In this document: one piece after another, positions 1 to 10,018 of the stretch
Numbering within the stretch: position 1 is the first letter of the stretch
Layout of the letters: every line of letters starts with the position of its first letter
Source: Paenibacillus sp. G2S3
GTDB lineage: Bacteria > Bacillota > Bacilli > Paenibacillales > Paenibacillaceae
Direction: 5' to 3'
Assembly: GCF_030123105.1 (NCBI RefSeq)
Contig: NZ_CP126095.1
Span: forward strand, 2,480,001 to 2,544,000
Length of the DNA stretch: 64,000 nucleotides
Made by a program: the position numbers and the translations under genes
Notes under the pieces: generated by a model
What the model was told of the DNA's origin: nothing
What the model saw: the letters and a program-made list of their open reading frames with translations, nothing else
The model's database searches: none

Positions 1-3000
1 GGTGCTTCAACCATCGGCAATGAGTTTTATCTGAAACTGCAGAAGCAGAACGGAAGAATCACCGGTTTCTATGCAGCACAGTACAGTGACAACAAAGAAG
101 AGTGGAATCAGATTATTGATACCACTGGCGGTAAAAATTATCAATATATAGATAAGGGTAATGCACTCATTGAGCCTGAGAACATTTATTTAGGAATCGC
201 TGCGGCAAACGGTGGCGGGGCTACACCTACAAAAATTACGTTCTCTGATCTGAGAATCGGTGGTGAACCGGTACCCTTCGCTATAAATTCAAGTGCATTA
301 AAATCCGTTGTGCTTTCTGGTGAAGCGAAAATGGGTGTAGGTGCTGCACATAAACAAACGCTTAACGTGACAGGTGCAGATTATGATCAAAATGAAATCA
401 CAGCCTTTGATTCAGTAGTCTACACAAGCAGTGATAAAGATGTGGCAACGATTAATGAAGACGGAGTTGTTACTGGTGTACGTAACGGCAATGTAGTAGT
501 TACTGCCGAAGCAACATTGGGCGAAGTTACAAAAATAGCTACTCTGGCCATTCAAGTTGGAGATATTGAGACAGAAGAATCATGGGAACTTTCATCTCCA
601 GATGGCAATACAAAGATGACGGTAGAAATGATCACAGGTGGAGTTCTTCAATATACTGCGGAAAAGAATGGCGTAGAGAATATTGGAACATCACCACTTG
701 GTTTAGTAACCAGCTTAGGTGACTTTTCGAGTGGCCTTGTATTAAGAGAGGCTTCAGAAGTGAAAGAAACCAACGAAAGCTATAAGGTGCTTTCCGGTAA
801 GAGTGATGAATATACAAATCACTATAATGAACAGACGCTTACATTTGCAAAGAAAAATGATGATTCTGTTAAATTTGACTTGATCATCCGCGCATATGAT
901 GATGGAACGGCATACAGATATGCTGTCCGCACAGATGGGAATAAAGAAATTAAAATCAGTGATGAAGTATCAGGCTTACAGCTTCCGAAAACAGCAGATG
1001 TATATTGGATGAACTATACTTCGGCTACATGGAACTATGAAGGTCAGTATCAAGTAACTACTACGGAAGGATTAACAGCGGGCTCTACTCCCTCCATACC
1101 GTTCTTATATGGAAAAGATGGTGTATGGACGCTGTTCTCAGAAGCAGACCTCAACGGAACTTACACGGGTTCTATGTTTACAGTAAAAGAAAACGGGTTG
1201 TTAGATGTTTCATTCTCTAAGACACAAGGGACGAAGGCTGTAGTGACAACAACGCCTTTTAAATCTCCATGGAGAGCGGCAATCACAGGTACTCCGAAAG
1301 ACATTGTCGAAAATACAATGATTGAAAACCTGAGTACTCCTGCAGATTACGAAACATATGACTATGAATCATGGGTAGACCCAGGTTTATCTTCCTGGTC
1401 ATGGGTAGCTAACTGGGGAAGTGGAATCAGTGATCAGTCGAAAGCTGAAACGCATTTGAACTGGATTGAATTTGGAGCTGAAATAGGATGGGATTATTAT
1501 ATCCTTGATGAAGGATGGAGTATGGGCGGTCGCGGAAAAGTTAGTGGTATGCGTGAATGGTGGCCGCAAGTAAAAGAGTTTGCAAAAGAAAAAGGAGTTA
1601 GATTGTGGGCATGGGTACATGTAAGCGATATTGATACACAGGCAGAACGCGACAAGCACTTTAAAGAATGGTCTGAACAAGGTATCGTAGGCATTAAGCC
1701 GGACTTCTTTGATGGGGAAGGCCAGAGTAATATGCAGCTTTATGATGATCTGTATAAAGATGCGGCGAAGTACCATCTCATGGTTCTTGCACATGGTGCA
1801 AATAAACCAACCGGTGAAATTCGTACTTATCCAAACGTATATGGACGTGAAGCAATCCGTGGGCAGGAAGCAGGAGGTATTACTGCGGAACAGTACACAA
1901 TGATTCCGTTTATCCGAGCGGCAATTGGACCGGCAGAGGTTACTGAAGAGATCAGATCTAAGGATTATAACAAGACGACTATGGGATTCCAATTCGCATT
2001 GACAGCGTTGATTGAAGACGGAATTCATAGTATGGGTTCTGCGCCAGATGTTTATAGAAGTATTCCGGAAGGAATGTCCTACTATAAAAATTACCCGAAA
2101 AAATGGGATGCCACAGAATTTGTTGGCGGTGAAATTGCCCAATATGTGAGCATAGCAAGAAGAGCCGAAACTAACTGGTATGTTTCTGGAATCAGTGTGA
2201 ATCCAAGAACGATACAAGTTCCATTAAATTACCTTGACGCAGGCAAAAAGTATACGGTATTGCTTTACAAAGAAAACGACAGACGGGACGTAGATATGAG
2301 TATTATCCCGAATGTTACAAACGAAACAGTATTAGACATCAATGTACTCTATGGCGGTGGATATGCATTACGTGCAGTTCCGACAGCAGAGTTGGATAGC
2401 ATCACTTCAATCGTTGTCAATCCGGCAGAAGTGACAGTAGAAAAAGGATATTTATCTGATCCGGTTGCAGTTACACTCAGTCCGCAAGCTGCAGAATTCA
2501 AAGATGTTATATGGAGTGTTGCAGACAAAACAATCGCAACTGTAAATCAGAACGGTGTAATCAGAGGCGTTGCTAAAGGTGAGACTACAGTAACGGTGTC
2601 TTCTGCATACGACAGTACTATAAAAGCAGAAATTAAAGTAACGGTTACACCTCCAAGGTATGTTCTTGATAATGATAAATGGACAATTCTTAATCCAAGT
2701 GAAAATGTGATTATCAATAATGCCGATTCTGCAACAATCACAACAGAAACGGGAGTCCTTGGCGCTAATAACTGGAAAAACATGTTCTCTATGGACGTAC
2801 CGGAAGGCGATAAAGATTTTACTATCACAGCTAAGATTTCCGGCGGCCTTAAGGCAAATTATCAGGGTGGATTTATCACAGTCTTTAATAAAGCGAACCC
2901 AAATAGCTTATCGGTAGCAGCAGGACGGCGTTATCATAGCGGCATCATGGGAGCTCACCCTCAGGCGTTCGGCGTAATGTCAACAGCCTCAGGAGCTACC

Positions 3001-4803
3001 AATGAATATTACAACACAGATGATAATTATAATAATGATGCTTACGTTAAGATTCAAAAGGTTGGAAATAAATTTATTAATTCCTATAGCTATGATGGTG
3101 TAAATTGGACAGCAATTACCAACAAAGGAACACCTCAAACTACTACAAATGCAAATTTAGCAGCAAGTGCAAATCTTTCTGTAGGTTTCTATGCAGGTTC
3201 CGGTGGGGGACAAACAGCAATTGATGTCAAAGTTAGCGATTTTACTTACAATGATGTGAAGGTACCGATAGCAATTGACACCTTGGAAACAGAAGTTGTT
3301 GATAAAACGGCGCTGAATGATGCAATAGCATCTGTAGAAGCATTAAAAGAAGCAGACTACACAGCGGACAGCTGGGCAGAATTAGTAGCTCAATTGAATG
3401 CAGGAAAAGATGTAGCTGCAAAGGAGAATGCTACAGAGCATGAAGTGGCTGAAGCAATAGCAGCAATTAAAGCAGCAGTAAAAGCACTAGTATCAGTAGA
3501 TCCACAAGTTGTTGATAAAACGGCGCTGAATGATGCAATAGCATCTGTAGAAGCATTAAAAGAAACAGACTACACAGCGGACAGCTGGGCAGTATTAGTT
3601 GCTCAATTGAATGCAGGAAAGGATGTAGCTGCAAAGGAGAATGCTACAGAGCAGGAAGTGGCTGAAGCAACAGCAGCAATTAAAGCAGCAGTAGAAGCAC
3701 TAGTATCAGTAGATCCAGAAGTTGTTGATAAAACGGCGCTGAATGATGCAATAGCATCTGTAGAAGCATTAAAAGAAGCAGACTACACAGCGGACAGCTG
3801 GGCAGTATTAGTAGCTCAATTGAATGCAGGAAAAGATGTAGCTGCAAAGGAGAATGCTACAGAGCAGGAAGTGGCTGAAGCAACAGCAGCAATTAAAGCA
3901 GCAGTAGAAGCACTTACTAGAGAGGCTGGGACACCAACACCAACACCAACACCAGCGCCAACACCAACACCAACATCAACACCAGCGCCAACACCAGCGC
4001 CAACACCAGCGCCAACATCAACACCAGCGCCAACACCAGCGCCAACACCAACATCAACACCAGCGCCAACACCAACACCAACACCAACACCAACACCAAC
4101 ACCAGCGCCAACATCAACACCAACACCAACACCAACACCAGCGCCCGTTCAGCCGGGAGTGCAATTCATGAACAATGTCGTTGATATTGCCAATGTGCTA
4201 ACCAGCTTCGCCCAAAAAATTGAAGATGCCAAGTCCAATCCGGAACCACTGAAATTTAAGGATACTTCCTCTCATTGGGCTGACTCCACCATTGGTATCT
4301 TTACGAAGTTAGGATTGGTTACTGGTTATCAAGACGGCAGCTTCCAGCCGGATACAAGCATCACCCGTGCGGAGTTCGCTACGATTCTTGCTAAGGTATT
4401 TGGCTTTGCAGGCAACGCTGGCGAAAGCTCCTTAAGTGATATTTCCGGTCACTGGGCCGAAGCTTCAATTGCCGCCCTGAAGCAAAAAGGTGTAATTTCC
4501 GGCTACCCGAACGGCACATTCCTGCCTGATCGGGAAATCAGCCGCGCCGAGATTATTGCAATGATCTCCAGGATCATTAACCTGAACAGCGTTAATGCAG
4601 CGTCCTCCAGCTTCACGGATCTGGATAAGACATGGAATAAGGAGCAGATCGAGCAAGCGGCGGCAGTCGGCATCATTAGCGGGGTGGGAAATGGTATGTT
4701 CCTTCCAGCCAAGCAGGCTTCCCGTGCCGAAGCGTTAACTATTGTACTGCACATTCTAGAGACTAATCTGGAGCTTAAGAACCTTCTGAATACCCTGAAA
4801 TAA
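1..4803 (+). CDS. Cell-surface GH97 glycosidase with FIVAR repeats and three SLH domains (5' end outside window)
   Basis: The frame is open from base 1, so the start and any signal peptide lie upstream; 1600 residues are visible. Order: a beta-sandwich piece (about 1-95), a bacterial Ig-like domain (100-190), GH97 N-terminal, catalytic and C-terminal parts (about 195-795), a second Ig-like domain (800-885), a second beta-sandwich (890-1090), three FIVAR repeats (1100-1305), a Thr/Pro-rich linker (1311-1381) and three SLH domains (about 1418-1590). In the GH97 part, KPDFFDG (Asp568) fits the nucleophile position of retaining GH97 enzymes, which are alpha-galactosidase-like, and GREAIRGQE carries the likely acid/base Glu. 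This is a family inference. The SLH domains should hold the enzyme on the cell wall, where it would release sugars outside the cell. The repeats are nearly identical at DNA level. The exact substrate is unknown. Confidence 0.9.
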   Translation, partial: GASTIGNEFYLKLQKQNGRITGFYAAQYSDNKEEWNQIIDTTGGKNYQYIDKGNALIEPENIYLGIAAANGGGATPTKITFSDLRIGGEPVPFAINSSALKSVVLSGEAKMGVGAAHKQTLNVTGADYDQNEITAFDSVVYTSSDKDVATINEDGVVTGVRNGNVVVTAEATLGEVTKIATLAIQVGDIETEESWELSSPDGNTKMTVEMITGGVLQYTAEKNGVENIGTSPLGLVTSLGDFSSGLVLREASEVKETNESYKVLSGKSDEYTNHYNEQTLTFAKKNDDSVKFDLIIRAYDDGTAYRYAVRTDGNKEIKISDEVSGLQLPKTADVYWMNYTSATWNYEGQYQVTTTEGLTAGSTPSIPFLYGKDGVWTLFSEADLNGTYTGSMFTVKENGLLDVSFSKTQGTKAVVTTTPFKSPWRAAITGTPKDIVENTMIENLSTPADYETYDYESWVDPGLSSWSWVANWGSGISDQSKAETHLNWIEFGAEIGWDYYILDEGWSMGGRGKVSGMREWWPQVKEFAKEKGVRLWAWVHVSDIDTQAERDKHFKEWSEQGIVGIKPDFFDGEGQSNMQLYDDLYKDAAKYHLMVLAHGANKPTGEIRTYPNVYGREAIRGQEAGGITAEQYTMIPFIRAAIGPAEVTEEIRSKDYNKTTMGFQFALTALIEDGIHSMGSAPDVYRSIPEGMSYYKNYPKKWDATEFVGGEIAQYVSIARRAETNWYVSGISVNPRTIQVPLNYLDAGKKYTVLLYKENDRRDVDMSIIPNVTNETVLDINVLYGGGYALRAVPTAELDSITSIVVNPAEVTVEKGYLSDPVAVTLSPQAAEFKDVIWSVADKTIATVNQNGVIRGVAKGETTVTVSSAYDSTIKAEIKVTVTPPRYVLDNDKWTILNPSENVIINNADSATITTETGVLGANNWKNMFSMDVPEGDKDFTITAKISGGLKANYQGGFITVFNKANPNSLSVAAGRRYHSGIMGAHPQAFGVMSTASGATNEYYNTDDNYNNDAYVKIQKVGNKFINSYSYDGVNWTAITNKGTPQTTTNANLAASANLSVGFYAGSGGGQTAIDVKVSDFTYNDVKVPIAIDTLETEVVDKTALNDAIASVEALKEADYTADSWAELVAQLNAGKDVAAKENATEHEVAEAIAAIKAAVKALVSVDPQVVDKTALNDAIASVEALKETDYTADSWAVLVAQLNAGKDVAAKENATEQEVAEATAAIKAAVEALVSVDPEVVDKTALNDAIASVEALKEADYTADSWAVLVAQLNAGKDVAAKENATEQEVAEATAAIKAAVEALTREAGTPTPTPTPAPTPTPTSTPAPTPAPTPAPTSTPAPTPAPTPTSTPAPTPTPTPTPTPTPAPTSTPTPTPTPAPVQPGVQFMNNVVDIANVLTSFAQKIEDAKSNPEPLKFKDTSSHWADSTIGIFTKLGLVTGYQDGSFQPDTSITRAEFATILAKVFGFAGNAGESSLSDISGHWAEASIAALKQKGVISGYPNGTFLPDREISRAEIIAMISRIINLNSVNAASSSFTDLDKTWNKEQIEQAAAVGIISGVGNGMFLPAKQASRAEALTIVLHILETNLELKNLLNTLK
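3301..3918 (+). repeat. Three tandem 213-bp FIVAR-encoding repeats
   Basis: The sequence beginning gataaaacggcgctgaatga recurs at 3301, 3514 and 3727, an exact 213-bp period (71 residues). Copies differ at only a few bases, for example aca against gca in the KE(T/A)DYTA codon. The third copy diverges near 3918, just before the Thr/Pro linker. Such near-identity suggests recent duplication or homogenisation. Confidence 0.95.
3931..4143 (+). repeat. Low-complexity acaccaacacca/ccagcgcca tract encoding a Thr/Pro linker
   Basis: About 210 bp of repeating ACACCA, ACCAGCGCC and ACATCA hexamers encode an uninterrupted Thr-Pro, Ala-Pro and Ser-Pro linker between the FIVAR repeats and the SLH domains. 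It is probably an extended, possibly glycosylated wall-spanning spacer. Hexamer units make in-frame length change by slippage likely. Confidence 0.95.
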
Positions 4804-4840
4804 GCTAACCATTGGTTTTACTAAGGGGACTTGTCTAAAT

Positions 4841-4883
4841 AAAAGCCCGCCCAGCCATTACAAAGGCCGGAGCGGGTTTCTTC
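4841..4883. terminator. Intrinsic terminator, probably bidirectional
   Basis: CCCGC (4846-4850) pairs with GCGGG (4872-4876) around an inner ccagcc/ggccgg pairing. Short T-runs follow on both strands. It lies between the convergent GH97 and MFS genes. Confidence 0.75.
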
Positions 4884-5010
4884 TGTGTGCAAGAGGGCAG
4901 TCACGGCCTTTTACCAATCAATAAACTTAAATGTAACTCTCGAAAACTTTAAGATCCGGCTTAAGCTTTTGCATGCAATCTAGCATTGCTCGGTGGAGAA
5001 TCGGATATCT

Positions 5011-6297
5011 TTATGCTTTATTTTCCAGGCCGGATGCCTTTTCCATTTCAAGGAACGCTTTCGGCTTCTTTGCAACGACGATGAGCACCGCGGATACGGT
5101 GAAGACGATGACTGCGACCCAGAATGCTACTCTATACCCTGCTGTTTCAGCGATCTTCGAGATCGTTGGGACACCAACTGTATCACCACAGATTGATCGG
5201 ATAGCAAAAGCTAGTCCCCAGAGCGCGCCGAAGTTCATTGGACCTACCAGCTTTATAATGACAAGAGGAACGGCAGAAGCCCAGATCCCCATGCCTAAGC
5301 CGAACAGGATGCCATAGGAGACTAGCCAGCCGTACCCGGAATCCGGCTCAGTGTAAGTAAGGATGATGGTAGCGGCTAGCAACAACATGTTACCAAAACA
5401 GAATACAAGCTTAGGATTGATTCGGTCCGACAACCATCCGAAGAAGATTGTGCTGACGCCACCGGATAAACCAATGAAACCGAGTGCAGATCCTATAGTT
5501 TTCGTGTTAAACGTTAGGTCGCTTAAATAAGCGGCTGCGTTCTGCATGACGCCGATCTGTCCGAAGCCGAGCGCAGCAAATGCGATACAAACAAGAATCA
5601 TGGCAGGTGTCTTCATGGCCTGATTGCGAGTGAGTCCAATGAGGACTGGGCGTTTCTTGGTCGGTGTCGCTTCGAAATCCTCTTGGGTAAGCCCATCAGG
5701 CAGAAGACCGATGTCCTGAGGCTTCGTTTTCACCAACAGCAATGCAATGAGAAGCAGAACGATTACGATCGCGCTGTTAGCGAGATAAGCAGCCCGTACT
5801 CCCGACGAGTCTATTATGGTAGCGAGAAAGGATGGCGCAAATATGGCACACACGCTGGCACCACAGCTGATAATGCCTGTGGCGAGACCGCGGCGTTTAT
5901 CGAACCATGCTGTCGCCAGCGTACTGGTTACTGCTGGTCCCGTAAAAGCGCTACCAATACCGACAAGTGCATAACAAATATAGTACACCGGGAGCGAGTT
6001 GGTGATAGAGAGTAGAGCGTTTCCGCCCCCAAGCAGAATCACTCCAATAAGAATGAGCTTCTTTACCCTGCCTTTGGTGACCTGGTTGCCTACGTAGGCG
6101 CTGACCACGCCCATGCATATGGTGAAGATTGACGATGCCAATGCAATCGAAGTTCTCGGTACATCCAGCGACTCAGACATAGGGACTAAAAATAAGCTGA
6201 ACGAATAAATCATCAACCCTGTTGAAGCGAAAGTGCATAGGAAAGCTGCAAGCACTACGAACCAACCGTAATAGATTTTCTTTGTTGTCTTTTGCAT
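5011..6297 (-). CDS. MFS transporter, oxalate/formate antiporter-like (OFA) family
   Basis: The 428-residue product has about 12 hydrophobic segments and the family-typical N-terminus YYGWFVVLAAF. The arginine/lysine loop GNQVTKGRVKKL after the second pair of segments is typical of MFS. OFA proteins exchange or import small carboxylates; the substrate here is not readable. I start it at the ATG at 6297 because AAAGGA lies seven bases upstream; an upstream in-frame extension to 6399 has no comparable site and would enter the shared promoter. It diverges from a LysR-type gene that probably controls it. The neighbouring thiolase/DUF35 pair suggests carboxylate or CoA-ester metabolism, which is inference. 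Confidence 0.85.
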   Translation of the reverse strand: MQKTTKKIYYGWFVVLAAFLCTFASTGLMIYSFSLFLVPMSESLDVPRTSIALASSIFTICMGVVSAYVGNQVTKGRVKKLILIGVILLGGGNALLSITNSLPVYYICYALVGIGSAFTGPAVTSTLATAWFDKRRGLATGIISCGASVCAIFAPSFLATIIDSSGVRAAYLANSAIVIVLLLIALLLVKTKPQDIGLLPDGLTQEDFEATPTKKRPVLIGLTRNQAMKTPAMILVCIAFAALGFGQIGVMQNAAAYLSDLTFNTKTIGSALGFIGLSGGVSTIFFGWLSDRINPKLVFCFGNMLLLAATIILTYTEPDSGYGWLVSYGILFGLGMGIWASAVPLVIIKLVGPMNFGALWGLAFAIRSICGDTVGVPTISKIAETAGYRVAFWVAVIVFTVSAVLIVVAKKPKAFLEMEKASGLENKA

Positions 6298-6323
6298 CTT
6301 CGTGTCCTTTCTAATTAACAATA

Positions 6324-6385
6324 AATTAGATATAATCAAACTATGTAAGGTTTGAGGTACTCTTTTTAGTTTGATGAATCTAATT
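6324..6385. promoter_or_regulatory. Inverted repeat in the MFS/LysR divergent promoter, candidate LysR operator
   Basis: AATTAGATATAATCAAAC (6324-6341) is mirrored by GTTTGATGAATCTAATT (6369-6385) across 27 bases. The arms match except for a small central difference. The position between two divergent starts fits an operator bound by the LysR protein beginning at 6418. Confidence 0.5.
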
Positions 6386-6417
6386 GTGTATTTTTTCACA
6401 TAGAGAGGGAGTTACGT

Positions 6418-7356
6418 ATGAATATATTGAGTTTGAGATATTTCATTTCTGTAGCGGAATACTCAAGTTTTACGAAAGCATCCGAGTACCTATATGTAAC
6501 ACAGCCAACTTTAAGTCGACAAATATTGGACCTTGAAGAAGAATTGGGGGTGCAACTTTTTGTGCGCGGCAGGCACACGCTAACTTTGACAGAGCAAGGT
6601 AGTCGGTTTTTGCATGAAGCCACGGAAATCATCAGAAGATGTGATAATCTTCGGGATATCGTGAAGCAGGGACAAGATGATGGAAACATCATGGGATTGC
6701 TAAGTGTTGGTTATCAAGGATTTCTTGATACTAAGCTCATGCAGCATGCGCTGAAATCTATAACGAAAAAGCACCCGCGTGTTGATTTTTCACTTTCACA
6801 AGGTAGCCCAACTGAACTAAGACATCATCTTTTATTTGATAAATGTGATTTGGTATTTGCCTTAAATACTTGTATTGATTCTATTCCAAATATAGAGTGT
6901 ATAAAGCTTCGAGAGAATAAATTGCAAATTGCAGTTCCACGGAACTGTCGTTTATCAAAATATGACTCTATTGATATGAAGGAATTAGCGAATGAGAATT
7001 TTATAATGCTTGAACGTAAAATTTCTCCATTTACTGTAGATTATGCTACCAGTTTGTGTATGAAACATGGATTCTCACCGAATGCTTCATGTTACGTTAA
7101 TGATGCAGAAAAAGCATTACTTTTAGTGGGTTCAGGCAAAGGTATTACATTTCTGCACTCAACAAACAATATAAATAGCCCCGCTGAAACCTATGATATA
7201 AAGGTATTAAACATAGAAGGACTTGATAACGATTTGGATTTCGTATTAGCTTTTAAAAGAGATAACACAAATCCAATCATTCCGCTATTTGTTTCTGAAT
7301 TAATGAGTTCCATCGAACTGAACAACTCACGTGAGTGTGACCTGATTTCTGTGTAA
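6418..7356 (+). CDS. LysR-family transcriptional regulator
   Basis: The 312-residue protein opens with a typical LysR winged helix-turn-helix (residues 1-60, with ASEYLYVTQPTLSRQILDLE as the recognition region), followed by a periplasmic-binding-protein-like effector domain (about 90-300). GAGGGAG lies upstream of the ATG. It is transcribed away from the MFS transporter gene, the standard arrangement for a LysR activator and its target. The effector is unknown; a substrate of the transporter is the simplest guess. Confidence 0.88.
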   Translation: MNILSLRYFISVAEYSSFTKASEYLYVTQPTLSRQILDLEEELGVQLFVRGRHTLTLTEQGSRFLHEATEIIRRCDNLRDIVKQGQDDGNIMGLLSVGYQGFLDTKLMQHALKSITKKHPRVDFSLSQGSPTELRHHLLFDKCDLVFALNTCIDSIPNIECIKLRENKLQIAVPRNCRLSKYDSIDMKELANENFIMLERKISPFTVDYATSLCMKHGFSPNASCYVNDAEKALLLVGSGKGITFLHSTNNINSPAETYDIKVLNIEGLDNDLDFVLAFKRDNTNPIIPLFVSELMSSIELNNSRECDLISV

Positions 7357-7391
7357 ACTTTACAGGTTGAACATTGAGCAAGATATAATGA

Positions 7392-7421
7392 GGGCTTGGA
7401 AGGCGGAAGGCTTCCAAGCCC
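7392..7421 (+). terminator. Stem-loop after LysR gene, probable terminator
   Basis: GGGCTTGGAAG (7392-7402) and CTTCCAAGCCC (7411-7421) form a perfect 11-bp stem with an 8-base loop. The following T-run is weak (ttagtc), so termination may be partial. Confidence 0.55.
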
Positions 7422-7488
7422 TTAGTCACATATCGTGGCTGTAAATTTTGATTTGGGTGATCCAGAATTGAGAGCTGAGAGTGCCTAA

Positions 7489-7920
7489 CTAATTTTTAAT
7501 TCTGAATCCAACGGATTTGAAGCCGCCGTCCATTTGAATAAACTCTACCTTGGCGGTAAGTGGCAACGAGCTGATCAATTCAGCCACATTATCTTCGTTT
7601 ACACCATATAATGCAGCATGAAATTGATTTCCGTCTTCGAAGTGCCCAATGCTAATACAGTAAGGCTCTTTATTTACGAAATTCTGATTAGCTTTTGTGA
7701 AGGTATAATCGCCCTTCAGATTGGTATTTTCAAAGATGATTTCATCAATTGCAGCTTCATCACCCATATCAAACCATTCCAAATCAGTGCTACCACACTT
7801 CTGACAGGTAGGTAGGGGACGCCATACAACATCTCCACATTCCTGGCATTTCATACCAAGAACTTTACCTTCTTCGAGTGCATCATAATAAGTTTTCAAA
7901 ATTGGTCGTAGTTTAAACAT
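7489..7920 (-). CDS. DUF35 zinc-ribbon/OB-fold protein, thiolase partner
   Basis: This 143-residue protein has a rubredoxin-like zinc ribbon with two Cys pairs (CQECG and CQKCG, about residues 24-41), followed by an OB-fold half. That is the DUF35 (OB_aCoA_assoc) architecture. Such proteins bind thiolase-like enzymes and, in archaea, bridge thiolase and HMG-CoA synthase, possibly channelling acyl-CoA. It starts 17 bases after the thiolase stop and is probably cotranscribed and part of the same complex. No HMG-CoA synthase gene is nearby. Family assignment is firm; the physiological reaction is unknown. Confidence 0.85.
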   Translation of the reverse strand: MFKLRPILKTYYDALEEGKVLGMKCQECGDVVWRPLPTCQKCGSTDLEWFDMGDEAAIDEIIFENTNLKGDYTFTKANQNFVNKEPYCISIGHFEDGNQFHAALYGVNEDNVAELISSLPLTAKVEFIQMDGGFKSVGFRIKN

Positions 7921-7937
7921 ATCTAAATTCCTCCTTC

Positions 7938-9212
7938 TTACTTTTTCTCAAGAATGATACCAACAGTGGTGTGACCGCCACCCATGCCGCGTACCAAGCA
8001 TTTTTGTACATCTTTTTGAACTTGACAGTCTCCAGCTTCGCCGCGCATTTGGAGAATAGCTTCGCTAAGCATATTGATACCAGAAGCACCAAAGGCATGA
8101 CCAAAGCTAAGGTCGCCACCGTGTGGGTTAATAGGCTTATCCCCATCGAAACAGGTTCTACCGTCTAATTCATACTGGTAACCCTTACCTTCAGGTAGAT
8201 AACCAAATACTTCAGCACTATCGAGCTGCTCACCCGAAGTCATAACTGTAGTAATCATTAAATCGAGTTCATTAGGATCGATATCATCTTTGTAAAGGGC
8301 ATCACGAACATCTACATTCATCTGATGGAAACAGTAAGGGAATCTCTGTGTATTAGATGAGCTCGCATAGTCAATAACCTCAATTGGTTTCTGACTAAAC
8401 TTCTTAGCGATATCAGAAGAACACACAACGATAGCTCCAGCAGCTACATTGTGAAGAACACTACCTCTTTTGCGAATAAAGCGAGTGATCTTACGATTGT
8501 GCTCCTCAGATCTCATGTATTCCATAACATCGTCAAAACCATTTTCTTTAGCGATTTCTGCAAACTCACGTCTTTCAGCTGCACGAGGATTCCGCGAAGC
8601 ATTACGACGAAGATTGACTGCCATAGCGTTATAGGTGTCATCAATGGTTTCCTCAGAAACGCCATAGTTCTTCATATAGAGTCTTGCCTGCTCATCAGTA
8701 AGCAAGTTATCGCTAACACCGTCAAAACGATAATAAGTAGTGTCAAACAAAGCTCTACCTGGTGACCACCACTCTTCATACTCAGCAATAGGACGTATCA
8801 TATGTGCTGGTTGATTTCTTGCATTGAAGTGTTTCGGAGTTTCAATTCCTGCAACCAAGACAATGTCACATTTGCCTGAAGCAACAGCATTACATGCTTC
8901 CATAAAAGCAATATAGCCGCTGGCGCAAGCCTGTTCGATATGAATGATAGGCTTTCCAGCCAGTCCGATCCATTCCTCCAGAGTACCTACCATGCCTAGC
9001 ACATTACCAGCAGTTACATAATTGGCCATCTGTGAATATACAATTTTATCAACATCGCGAGGTTTAACTCCTGCGTCCTCCATTGCCTGATGGCAAGCAC
9101 ATGCCCAAAGTTCATAGATAGAAAGGCCTTCATACATAGGATCATCAAAGTACCTCTGAGGAAGAGTGCTAGTACCGATAATTGAGACAGAACGTGCAAG
9201 TTTTTGTTCCAT
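7938..9212 (-). CDS. Thiolase-family acyltransferase (SCP2/archaeal-type)
   Basis: The 424-residue protein has the thiolase fold. The nucleophilic Cys96 sits in EQACASGYIAF, and the catalytic His region reads GGDLSFGHAFGASG near residue 380. The C-terminal CLVRGMGGGHT replaces the usual CxGGG motif of degradative thiolases. This resembles the lipid-transfer/SCP2-like and archaeal thiolases that work with a DUF35 partner rather than classical AtoB/FadA. AAGGAG precedes the ATG, and a good sigma-A promoter lies upstream. It likely condenses or cleaves acyl-CoA in the cytoplasm; direction and substrate cannot be read. It is the first gene of a two-gene operon. Confidence 0.85.
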   Translation of the reverse strand: MEQKLARSVSIIGTSTLPQRYFDDPMYEGLSIYELWACACHQAMEDAGVKPRDVDKIVYSQMANYVTAGNVLGMVGTLEEWIGLAGKPIIHIEQACASGYIAFMEACNAVASGKCDIVLVAGIETPKHFNARNQPAHMIRPIAEYEEWWSPGRALFDTTYYRFDGVSDNLLTDEQARLYMKNYGVSEETIDDTYNAMAVNLRRNASRNPRAAERREFAEIAKENGFDDVMEYMRSEEHNRKITRFIRKRGSVLHNVAAGAIVVCSSDIAKKFSQKPIEVIDYASSSNTQRFPYCFHQMNVDVRDALYKDDIDPNELDLMITTVMTSGEQLDSAEVFGYLPEGKGYQYELDGRTCFDGDKPINPHGGDLSFGHAFGASGINMLSEAILQMRGEAGDCQVQKDVQKCLVRGMGGGHTTVGIILEKK

Positions 9213-9243
9213 AATTTGTATCTCCTTTCTTTGTTATGAGATG

Positions 9244-9272
9244 ACTATATCCCATAAACAAAGTCCTGTTAA
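9244..9272 (-). promoter_or_regulatory. Sigma-A promoter for thiolase-DUF35 operon
   Basis: On the minus strand TTAACA (9272-9267) is followed after exactly 17 bases by TATAGT (9249-9244), about 30 bases before the thiolase ATG. Confidence 0.55.
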
Positions 9273-9345
9273 ATTGTCTTTTTGTATATGTGAATAGCAT
9301 AGGAACTTCGTATTCATTTATTGTATAGCACGTATGTAATATTTG

Positions 9346-9389
9346 AGAAAAAGCGCCGCCATCCCTTAATCAGGTACTGGCGGCGCTTT
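9346..9389 (-). terminator. Intrinsic terminator of the TetR gene
   Basis: AAAGCGCCGCCA (9350-9361) and TGGCGGCGCTTT (9378-9389) form a perfect 12-bp stem. Read on the minus strand it ends in a T-run (gctttttctc). It begins 12 bases after the TetR stop and separates it from the thiolase operon. Confidence 0.85.
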
Positions 9390-9400
9390 GTTTTAAGCCA

Positions 9401-10018
9401 TTATTTTTTTAAACCAGCTGCAAAGTAGGGGCCATTAACCGTAATGGTCGTTAGGATACGGGCCATTTCTAGAGGAGATTCTTTCGTGCCACTTTCCAAC
9501 CATTGTTGTATGACCCCTATGATTGCAGTTCCCATATAAGCAGCTAAATATTGCCCTGGAACAAGAAGATTTTCTTCCTTCATAAATGCGTTTGGATTAT
9601 TTCCATAGAGTGTTTCCCACATGAATTCCTTCCATCTTGTTTGAAATGTTAAATCCCCTTTTGGACCTAACACAGCTTTCATAAATCCACTATTTAAATT
9701 TAAATACTCAAATATTGAAACGGTAAAGGAAAATGGCGTCAGAGTCTCTGAGTCAGTTTCAAGTGCGGCAATAACAGTCGGGTAGTTTTGTTTGGTAAGT
9801 CTGGACATATCAAGCATAATTTCTTCCTCACATTTAGTCATTAAATCAAATTTGTCTTGATAGTGTGCATAAAACGTACCCCTATTAATATTCGCCTTGG
9901 TTGTTATGTCTTTCACCGTAAGTGCTTTAAAACCTTTTTCATTTATTAATTCTACTAGTGCGTGTCGAATGGATTCTTTTGTCCGAATGACACGTAAATC
10001 CGCATTTATATTACGCAA
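9401..10018 (-). CDS. TetR/AcrR-family regulator
   Basis: The 205-residue protein has an N-terminal TetR helix-turn-helix (about residues 12-60: ALTVKDITTKANINRGTFYA, then HYQDKFDLM) and an all-helical ligand-binding C-terminal part. It diverges from the S15-family hydrolase gene across about 300 bases and lies upstream of the thiolase operon, so either may be its target. The spacing favours the hydrolase. No clear palindromic operator was found. The ligand is unknown. Confidence 0.85.
   Translation of the reverse strand: MRNINADLRVIRTKESIRHALVELINEKGFKALTVKDITTKANINRGTFYAHYQDKFDLMTKCEEEIMLDMSRLTKQNYPTVIAALETDSETLTPFSFTVSIFEYLNLNSGFMKAVLGPKGDLTFQTRWKEFMWETLYGNNPNAFMKEENLLVPGQYLAAYMGTAIIGVIQQWLESGTKESPLEMARILTTITVNGPYFAAGLKK

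Noticed and set aside
1399..2217. A 272-residue open frame on the minus strand inside the GH97 gene.
   Set aside because: It lies wholly within the well-supported glycosidase, shows no domain pattern or ribosome site, and has the irregular composition of an antisense shadow.
3301..3918. Tandem repeats considered as a CRISPR array.
   Set aside because: Units are 213 bp without spacers and are translated as FIVAR domains.
3917..4138. Minus-strand frame encoding a Leu/Val repeat resembling membrane segments.
   Set aside because: It is the reverse complement of the Thr/Pro-coding hexamer tract, so the hydrophobic pattern is an artefact of the repeat.
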